Positions 1 to 4,672 of a stretch of DNA of 7,222 nucleotides are shown piece by piece. A model generated the notes under the pieces. That model was not told where the DNA came from, did no database searches, and saw only the letters and a program-made list of their open reading frames with translations. The stretch's first letter is position 1; each line of letters starts with the position of its first letter. The stretch lies in the NCBI GenBank assembly GCA_007127695.1, contig SKYW01000130.1, forward strand, positions 1 through 7,222, in the 5' to 3' direction. The stretch is from Balneolales bacterium. GTDB taxonomy: Bacteria > Bacteroidota > Rhodothermia > Balneolales > Natronogracilivirgulaceae. Both the position numbers and the translations under genes were made by a program.

Positions 1-1642
1 CGGCGGGACCGAAGCCTTTTTCCGCCCGCCATTTGAAGACAGTATCCACCTCGATCTCCCGGTACGCGGGCGAATAGCGCAGGTCGGTGTCCATCGGGTC
101 GGGATCGATGATCTTGCCGTGGTTGAAGATATGGTCGGGATCCCAGATCTGTTTGACCTTGCGGAGCAGGCGCATCACATCCGGTCCCACCATTTTTTCG
201 ATCAGGTGCGACCGCAGGCGCCCGTCCCCGTGCTCACCCGAGAGCGAACCGCGATATTTTTTCACAAGGCCGGCCACATCCTCGGCAATCGCTTTCATCT
301 TGTCGATGCCATCCTGCGTTTTGATGTCGAGGATCGGACGCAGGTGCAGCTCGCCGACCGATGCGTGGGCGTAGTAGACGCTTTGCGTGTCGTATTTCTC
401 GAGGATCTGCTGGAATTCCGCGATGTAGTCGGGCAGGTCCTCGACGCGCACGGCCGTGTCGTCCACAAATTCGGGGGAATTGGAGTCGGACAGGTGTCCC
501 ATGAGCAGGCCCAGTCCCGCTTTGCGGAGGTTCCAGACGCGGGTCATTTCCTCCGGTTTCTCCATGAGTGAATGCGCGTAGCCCTTCTTTTCGGCGATCA
601 GTTTCTCCTTGAGCCGGCGTGCACGGTCCCGAAGCTCGTCCATGTCGTCGCCCTGGAATTCGATGATGAGCAGGGCCATGGGCTCGCCTTCCAGGAAAAA
701 ACGGTTGCGACGCTGTTCGATGTTGCCCTTGGTGGCATCGAGGATGAAATTGTCGATCAGTTCGACGGCGGCCGGTTCGAATGCGACGGCGTCCACGGTG
801 CTGCGGAGGGCTTCCTGGAGGGATGCGAATTGGGGGATGAGCAGCAGTTTGTGCTTTTCGACCGGTTCCAGCCGGACGACAGCCTCGCTGATCATGGCCA
901 GGGTGCCTTCGCTTCCGCTCAGCAGCTCACACAGGTTGAAAGGTCGTCCGCCGGGCGTGACCGGGTGCATTTCACAGAGCCGGTCGAGGGCGTAGCCGGT
1001 GTTGCGCCGTTTGACATCCGGATGCGGATAGTTTTCCAGGATGAGGTCGCGGTTGTCCGTCAACAGCTGGTGCATTTTCCGGTAGATGCGTCCTTCCAGC
1101 GACTGGAGTTGCATCTTTTCCTGCAGCTCCACTTCGGAGAGCGGTTTGAAGGTGGCCGATGATCCGTCGCTCAAAACGACATCCAGTTCCAGGACGTGCT
1201 CACGGGTGGTGCCGTACTTGATGGAGTAGGAGCCGCAGGAGTTGTTGGCGATCATGCCGCCCAGCATGCACCGGTCGGTGGTGGACGTGTCGGGACCGAA
1301 AAGGAGTCCGTGCTCGCCGGCGGCACGGTTGAGCTGGTCGCGGATGACTCCCGGCTGTACGCGGGCGGTGCGCTTATCCGGATCGATATCCAGGATGTGA
1401 TGCATGAACCGGGAAATATCGGCAATGATCCCGTCCCCGGTGGTCTGTCCGGCCAGGCTTGTACCTGCAGCCCGCATGGTGATGGGGAGATTATCCCGAC
1501 GGGCCCGGGCCACGATTTCTCGAAAATCGTCCAGGTCTTTTGGAAAGGTGACAGCGGCCGGAAGTTCCTGGTAGAGCGAGGCATCGCTGGAATAGAGCTG
1601 GCGCGTGAGCGTATCGGAGAAAAAGGTCAGTCTGGATGACAT
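1..1642 (-). CDS. FAD-linked D-2-hydroxy-acid dehydrogenase, YdiJ/GlcD type (3' end cut off by window edge)
   Basis: The minus strand is open from an ATG at 1642 to the window edge (547 codons, no stop). Reading N to C: a PCMH/VAO-type FAD-binding domain with RAAGTSLAGQ (residues 57-66), a PGV segment near 97-99, FGPDTST (115-121) and GGMIANNSCGS (128-138), then a GlcD/D-lactate-dehydrogenase-type C-terminal FAD-oxidase domain with HASVGELHLRP from His426 and SGEHGDGR at 468-475. These motifs are typical of flavoproteins that oxidise D-2-hydroxy acids such as lactate, glycolate or 2-hydroxyglutarate. The visible end (FKWRAEKGFGPA) corresponds to the linker that, in YdiJ-like proteins of about 950-1,000 residues, precedes a cysteine-rich Fe-S/CCG electron-transfer module. 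I infer that such a module lies just outside the window. No clear Shine-Dalgarno precedes the ATG. The start is chosen because it is the first ATG and leaves a normal N-terminus. The substrate cannot be assigned. It is divergent from the sugar transporter. Confidence 0.92.
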   Translation of the reverse strand, partial: MSSRLTFFSDTLTRQLYSSDASLYQELPAAVTFPKDLDDFREIVARARRDNLPITMRAAGTSLAGQTTGDGIIADISRFMHHILDIDPDKRTARVQPGVIRDQLNRAAGEHGLLFGPDTSTTDRCMLGGMIANNSCGSYSIKYGTTREHVLELDVVLSDGSSATFKPLSEVELQEKMQLQSLEGRIYRKMHQLLTDNRDLILENYPHPDVKRRNTGYALDRLCEMHPVTPGGRPFNLCELLSGSEGTLAMISEAVVRLEPVEKHKLLLIPQFASLQEALRSTVDAVAFEPAAVELIDNFILDATKGNIEQRRNRFFLEGEPMALLIIEFQGDDMDELRDRARRLKEKLIAEKKGYAHSLMEKPEEMTRVWNLRKAGLGLLMGHLSDSNSPEFVDDTAVRVEDLPDYIAEFQQILEKYDTQSVYYAHASVGELHLRPILDIKTQDGIDKMKAIAEDVAGLVKKYRGSLSGEHGDGRLRSHLIEKMVGPDVMRLLRKVKQIWDPDHIFNHGKIIDPDPMDTDLRYSPAYREIEVDTVFKWRAEKGFGPA

Positions 1643-1700
1643 GAGAAGTACTATCGGCTGGATTTTGGCACAGTAAGCGGCATTATGTTGGCGGGCAGGC

Positions 1701-1714
1701 TGTAAACGGTTTCA
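1701..1714. promoter_or_regulatory. Candidate LacI/GalR-family operator (cre-like)
   Basis: The 14-mer TGTAAACGGTTTCA fits every defined position of the cre/LacI-family consensus TGWAANCGNTNWCA, including the central CG, and five of its seven base pairs are palindromic. It lies 58 nt upstream of the oxidase start codon, a plausible operator position, and about 360 nt upstream of the transporter start. LacI-family regulators commonly control carbohydrate uptake genes, and a sugar transporter is the divergent neighbour. No LacI-type regulator gene is in the window, so the binding protein is unknown. A single match to a degenerate 14-mer could be chance. Confidence 0.4.
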
Positions 1715-1850
1715 ATATGGAATAACGGCACTGCCTGTTTCTGTCCGCTGTAAATAACAAGACAAGATAGAAATTCAGGGGATAATTAGACAGGCAGAAT
1801 ACGTATTGGGGAAAGCCCGCATGATTGCATGAAATGTCCTCTGGAATGAC

Positions 1851-1880
1851 GGCAAAGCGATATTGGCGAAAGCGGTATCC
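1851..1880. repeat. Tandem imperfect repeat containing a second, weaker operator-like site
   Basis: Two adjacent related segments: GGCAAAGCGATATT (1851-1864) and GGCGAAAGCGGTATCC (1865-1880). The second contains CGAAAGCGGTATCC (1867-1880), which matches the LacI-type consensus TGWAANCGNTNWCA at 10 of 12 defined positions, failing only at the outermost T and A. The first copy matches less well (8 of 12). They lie about 195-225 nt upstream of the transporter start codon. They could be degenerate secondary operator sites or an incidental duplication. Confidence 0.3.
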
Positions 1881-1943
1881 ACAGGAAGAAGCCGGCCGGC
1901 AGTTCTCTTTCCAGGCAAGATTTTTTTGTTGCGCGGATATGGC

Positions 1944-1985
1944 TTCCAATACATAGTTTTCTATATTGGGTTCTATGTATGGGAA
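1944..1985. promoter_or_regulatory. 13-bp near-perfect inverted repeat upstream of the transporter
   Basis: Left arm TTCCAATACATAG (1944-1956) and right arm CTATGTATGGGAA (1973-1985) are complementary at 12 of 13 positions (only A1948/G1981 fails), with a 16-nt spacer. The structure ends 89 nt before the transporter ATG. It could be a dyad operator for a dimeric or tetrameric regulator, or a hairpin in the transporter leader mRNA. No T-run follows the right arm, so an intrinsic terminator is unlikely. No known operator family is recognised. Confidence 0.5.
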
Positions 1986-2061
1986 TACTTGCGACATGAA
2001 GACCGTCATTCGGATCAATCGTTTGTGAAGATCCCGGGCGGCTGCAAATGAAACGGGAAAA

Positions 2062-2067
2062 AAGGAG
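2062..2067 (+). promoter_or_regulatory. Strong Shine-Dalgarno deciding the transporter start
   Basis: AAGGAG, followed by a 7-nt spacer and ATG at 2075. It favours 2075 over an in-frame ATG at 2048, which would place this motif inside the coding region and has no comparable ribosome binding site of its own. Confidence 0.8.
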
Positions 2068-2074
2068 TGCTACT

Positions 2075-3502
2075 ATGACGAACAATGATAGCGGCGACAA
2101 CATGGGCCGCGTAATATTTCTGTCTGTAATTGCCGCTCTTGGCGGTTTTCTGTTCGGATACGACAGTGGGGTCATCAACGGTACGGTGGATGCGTTGCAG
2201 ATGGCATTCGATTCCGATGCCGTGGGGACCGGGTTCAATGTGGCTTCCATGCTGCTTGGCTGTGCTGTCGGTGCTTTTTTCGCCGGCACACTGGCCGATA
2301 AATTCGGGCGCAAGCCGGTACTCCTTGTCACGGCGGCCGCTTTCATCATAAGCGCCTGGGGATCGGGGATAAGCGCCAGTTCGGCCGAGTTTGTGACGTT
2401 CCGGATCCTTGGCGGTCTTGCAGTCGGAGCCGCGAGCATCATAGCGCCGGCCTACATCGGCGAGATTGCGCCCGCACGCCACCGGGGGGCTCTGATCTCA
2501 CTTCAACAACTGGCCATCGTGATCGGATTGTTCACGTCCTTTGTAAGCAATTACAACATTGCCACTGCGGCAGGCGCATCCACGGAGCCATTCTGGTTCG
2601 GTTTCGGTGCCTGGCAGTGGATGTTCTGGATGGAGATCATTCCCGCTTCCATTTTCCTGACCGCACTTATTTTCATACCGGAGTCGCCTCGCTACCTGGT
2701 CGCAGCCGGTAAATACGAGGATGCCGAGGGCGTTCTGGGCCGTCTCTACAGAAACATGGACGTCAAAGCCAAGGTCGAGGATATCCGGGTTACGGTGATG
2801 CGGGAAGAGAAACCCAGTCTGAGGGATCTGGTCAACAAACGTACCAGAAGCCTGCACCCGATTGTCTGGGCCGGACTTGGCCTTGCTGCGCTGCAGCAGT
2901 TTACCGGGATCAACGTGGTGTTTTACTACGGAGCTGTGCTGTGGCAGGCCGCCGGATTCACCGAAGCGGATGCCCTGCTGACCAACGTCATCAGCGGATC
3001 GGTCAACGTCGTGTTCACTTTCCTGGCGATCTATCTGGTGGATAAAGTCGGTCGCAGGCCGCTGTTGATGGTCGGGGGACTCGGACAGGCGCTGATGCTG
3101 GGTATACTTGCCCTTGTATTCGGTTTTGCCGCCGAAGGTGACGCAGGCCGGCTCGAACTTACCGGTACCGAAGGTATTATCGCACTGCTGGCGGCCAATG
3201 CCTATATCGCATTTTTTGCAACCACCTGGGGACCGGTCATGTGGGTTATGCTCGGGGAGATGTTCCCGAACAAATTCCGGGGTGCTGCGCTCGCAATCTG
3301 CGGTATTTCGCAATGGGGATCCAATTTCATCATCACCATGACGTTCCCGATGCTGCTGGCATCCATCGGTCTGGGCCTGTCATACGGTATCTATGCCTTC
3401 TTCGGCGTTGTTGCGTTCCTGTTTGTGCGCAAGGTTATCAAGGAAACCAAGGGTCGTACGCTTGAGGACATGTCACGCGAGCACGACGAAAGTGTCAGAT
3501 GA
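2075..3502 (+). CDS. MFS sugar transporter, sugar porter (SP) family
   Basis: A 475-residue inner-membrane transporter of the XylE/GLUT-type sugar porter family, at the usual length with about 12 hydrophobic segments. Diagnostic motifs in order: GFLFGYDSGVINGT (24-37), ADKFGRKP (74-81), GEIAPARHRG (129-138), PESPRYL (202-208), QQFTGIN (274-280), DKVGRRP (323-329), WGPVMWVMLGE (from 385) and ETKGRTLE near the C-terminus, where the usual leading Pro is Lys-Val-Ile-Lys context instead. Residues matching the XylE sugar site are present: Gln145, Gln274, Gln275, Asn280, Asn311 and Trp390. Asp30 and Arg110 correspond to XylE Asp27 and Arg133, the pair linked to proton coupling, so I infer H+/sugar symport rather than facilitated diffusion. 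The exact sugar is not readable from sequence. The start at 2075 is set by the AAGGAG site. The gene is divergent from the oxidase and convergent with the WbqC-family gene. Confidence 0.95.
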   Translation: MTNNDSGDNMGRVIFLSVIAALGGFLFGYDSGVINGTVDALQMAFDSDAVGTGFNVASMLLGCAVGAFFAGTLADKFGRKPVLLVTAAAFIISAWGSGISASSAEFVTFRILGGLAVGAASIIAPAYIGEIAPARHRGALISLQQLAIVIGLFTSFVSNYNIATAAGASTEPFWFGFGAWQWMFWMEIIPASIFLTALIFIPESPRYLVAAGKYEDAEGVLGRLYRNMDVKAKVEDIRVTVMREEKPSLRDLVNKRTRSLHPIVWAGLGLAALQQFTGINVVFYYGAVLWQAAGFTEADALLTNVISGSVNVVFTFLAIYLVDKVGRRPLLMVGGLGQALMLGILALVFGFAAEGDAGRLELTGTEGIIALLAANAYIAFFATTWGPVMWVMLGEMFPNKFRGAALAICGISQWGSNFIITMTFPMLLASIGLGLSYGIYAFFGVVAFLFVRKVIKETKGRTLEDMSREHDESVR

Positions 3503-3532
3503 GCCCGGGTTGAAGTGTAAAACAGCACTGAT

Positions 3533-3573
3533 GGCATAATCGGGTTGCAAAAACCCGGTTATGTCTTGCTTTT
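3533..3573. terminator. Bidirectional intrinsic terminator between convergent genes
   Basis: Positions 3533-3546 pair with 3552-3565 to give a 14-bp stem (two G-U pairs) around a 5-nt GCAAA loop, with a GC-rich upper half (CGGGTT/AACCCG). On the plus strand it is followed by TTGCTTTT. On the minus strand a TTTT lies about 10 nt beyond the stem. It begins 31 nt after the transporter stop, and its right arm overlaps the last codons and stop (TAA, 3561-3559) of the convergent WbqC-family gene, so one hairpin probably serves both. Confidence 0.8.
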
Positions 3574-4386
3574 CAAGGTTAGTCCATCGAGCACCTGCCA
3601 GGCATCCGGACCGTATTCGAAGAGCAGGTCCAGCAGCCCGCAGTCCGGGACAAACCCCGGAAAATGCTGGCGGTATCCGGGGCTGTGGAATACTGGTGCG
3701 GCGGTATCGTTTTGAACGGCAGCGGGATGGGGTCTCTGGTAGTGCCGGCTGTCCGGCTCCTGCCAGACGACCGTCCGGTCATCTGCCACCAAATCGTACA
3801 GGTTTGTGCCGGGTGATGGGTCCGTCCCTGCATCCATTCCGTGGACCAGGTCGCTTGACCACAGCGGAAACTCCGGGAATTCGAGGTAGGTCCACTGCCG
3901 CTGCATCAGGTGGCGGACCGCATCCACCAGAAACCCGCAGCGGGACGCCGTATCGAAATCGGCGCGTATTTCCGGCTCGTAGAAGTCGAAGTACGGGCTG
4001 TTGCGATAGTTGTACTCGAGCGCCTGCAGATGGTGGCCGGTCCACGGCCGCCGGTCGTCGATGCGCACCTGGTTGATGGGCTTGCGCCGGTCCTCACGCA
4101 CAAAAGGGATGGTGAGCCACTGGTGTCCGTCCGGGGTGCGGATTTTGGTCCGGTGGACCTTGCTTTTCCGGGAAAAGGGATGGAGGTCGTCCAGGATCAC
4201 ACGGTCGGCATGTATTGCGCGGGCGAGCCAGGACAGGTTGGGCGAGTAGCCGGGCAGGAGCAGGGCTGTGACCGGTGTGATCGGTCTGTCCGGATTTTCC
4301 GGTCTGTCCGGTCTGTTATGATTGTTCGGATTTTCAGGCCTTTCCGTACTGGCAGGCCGGGGATCGCTATCTGGTGTCGATGCCAT
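3559..4386 (-). CDS. WbqC-family protein with a repetitive Arg-Pro-rich N-terminal extension
   Basis: A 275-residue soluble protein with the WbqC-like layout: an N-terminal LLLPGYSPNLSWLARAIHADRVILDD segment split around residues 42-68, a basic HRTKIRTPDGHQWLTIPF region, a HHLQALEYNYRNSPYFDFYEPEI segment, and a C-terminal LLDLLFEYGPDAWQVL close. The family is associated with O-antigen and surface-polysaccharide loci, and its precise reaction is not something I can assign. The first ~36 residues are not part of the conserved core: they are low-complexity and rich in Arg, Pro, Asp, Glu and Asn, with repeated RPENP and RPDRP motifs. There is no alternative in-frame ATG before the core, so the ATG at 4386 is kept, although a non-ATG start nearer the core cannot be excluded. 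No good Shine-Dalgarno is visible. The gene converges on the transporter and is divergent from gltX. No polysaccharide genes flank it here. Confidence 0.85.
   Translation of the reverse strand: MASTPDSDPRPASTERPENPNNHNRPDRPENPDRPITPVTALLLPGYSPNLSWLARAIHADRVILDDLHPFSRKSKVHRTKIRTPDGHQWLTIPFVREDRRKPINQVRIDDRRPWTGHHLQALEYNYRNSPYFDFYEPEIRADFDTASRCGFLVDAVRHLMQRQWTYLEFPEFPLWSSDLVHGMDAGTDPSPGTNLYDLVADDRTVVWQEPDSRHYQRPHPAAVQNDTAAPVFHSPGYRQHFPGFVPDCGLLDLLFEYGPDAWQVLDGLTLKSKT
4282..4341. repeat. Short coding repeat in the WbqC N-terminus
   Basis: The DNA encoding residues 16-35 of the WbqC-family protein consists of variants of a ~9-nt unit on the plus strand (CGGTCTGTC and CGGATTTTC), giving RP-D/E-x-P peptide repeats. 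An interrupting segment around 4314-4327 breaks the period. It is the first of three distinct repeat tracts in 350 bp. Confidence 0.65.
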
Positions 4387-4397
4387 GGTAATTTATG

Positions 4398-4514
4398 GCC
4401 GTAATGCTGAAGCCGTAATGTTAGAGTCGGTTTGTTAAAGCCGTAATGTTAGAGCCGTTAATGTTAAAGCCGGTTTGTTGAAGTCGAAATGTCTGAAAAG
4501 CCGGCGGGTTGATA
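4398..4514. repeat. Degenerate 14-15-nt tandem repeat array upstream of the WbqC-family gene
   Basis: About eight head-to-tail variants of a 13-17-nt unit resembling GCCGTAATGTTAAAG: unit starts near 4398, 4412, 4427, 4440, 4455, 4469, 4483 and 4500. Units at 4412-4426 and 4440-4454 are identical (GCCGTAATGTTAGAG), and units at 4427 and 4469 share the CGGTTTGTT variant, suggesting a ~28-nt higher-order duplication. The array starts only 11 nt upstream of the WbqC-family start codon, so it lies in that gene's leader or promoter. No protein or RNA function is evident. Confidence 0.75.
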
Positions 4515-4539
4515 TGCTGTACGTGTTCAATAGAGGAAT

Positions 4540-4549
4540 ATAACGTTAT
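4540..4549. other. Perfect 10-bp palindrome in the gltX upstream region
   Basis: ATAACGTTAT is fully self-complementary and lies between the two intergenic repeat arrays, about 125 nt upstream of the gltX start. It may be a small operator or part of an AT-rich promoter. It is too short to assign. Confidence 0.25.
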
Positions 4550-4570
4550 TCGGCCGGATCCATGCCGCAT

Positions 4571-4627
4571 CTTATTTCAATACCCCTTACTTATTTCAAT
4601 ACCCCTTACTTATTTCAATACCCCTTA
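4571..4627. repeat. Three perfect tandem copies of a 19-nt unit upstream of gltX
   Basis: CTTATTTCAATACCCCTTA occurs three times without any mismatch or gap at 4571-4589, 4590-4608 and 4609-4627, followed by three further matching bases. The last copy ends 45 nt before the gltX start, so the array lies in the gltX promoter or leader. Because 19 is not a multiple of three, it gives no periodic peptide when read through. It is unrelated in sequence to the neighbouring 14-15-nt array. Perfect identity suggests recent expansion, as in a variable-number tandem repeat. Confidence 0.9.
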
Positions 4628-4672
4628 CTTTTCTTTACATTCAGTAAAAAGGAATTGCAAAAAACCAAGCCA

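Larger units (their letters stand above)
1643..2074. other. Divergent intergenic region between the oxidase and the MFS transporter
   Basis: About 430 bases without a convincing gene. Short open frames on both strands show no recognisable protein and are interrupted or overlap the transporter. The region must hold the promoters for both divergent genes. It contains a LacI/GalR-type operator candidate (1701-1714), a tandem imperfect repeat (1851-1880) and a long inverted repeat (1944-1985). A weaker 8-bp inverted pair, CTGCCTGT at 1731-1738 and ACAGGCAG at 1790-1797, is 51 nt apart and may be chance. A T-rich run lies at 1921-1927. I could not place a convincing -35/-10 or Bacteroidota-type -33/-7 promoter on either strand. 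The length is generous for two simple promoters, which is consistent with regulated expression or a long transporter leader. Confidence 0.7.

Noticed and set aside
119..1639. Plus-strand open frames of about 150, 196 and 147 codons (119-571, 572-1162, 1196-1639)
   Set aside because: They are antisense to the oxidase. The minus strand encodes continuous FAD-oxidase motifs, whereas these show no recognisable domains.
1731..1797. 8-bp inverted pair CTGCCTGT/ACAGGCAG
   Set aside because: The arms are 51 nt apart and short. This is weak evidence beside the 13-bp dyad at 1944-1985, so it is not listed separately.
1683..2018. Minus-strand frame of 111 codons in the divergent intergenic region
   Set aside because: Its composition is not protein-like, no domain is recognisable, there is no ribosome binding site, and it covers the operator-like repeats.
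1786..3313. Long minus-strand frames (1786-2442, 2015-2482, 2498-3313) antisense to the transporter
   Set aside because: They are shadows of the sugar-porter coding sequence, whose motifs and ribosome binding site are clear.
4571..4627. CRISPR array
   Set aside because: The 19-nt copies are directly adjacent with no spacers, and no cas gene is present.
4387..4672. T-box or other amino-acid-sensing leader for gltX
   Set aside because: No specifier stem, T-box core sequence or terminator/antiterminator pair could be seen. The region is dominated by simple repeats.
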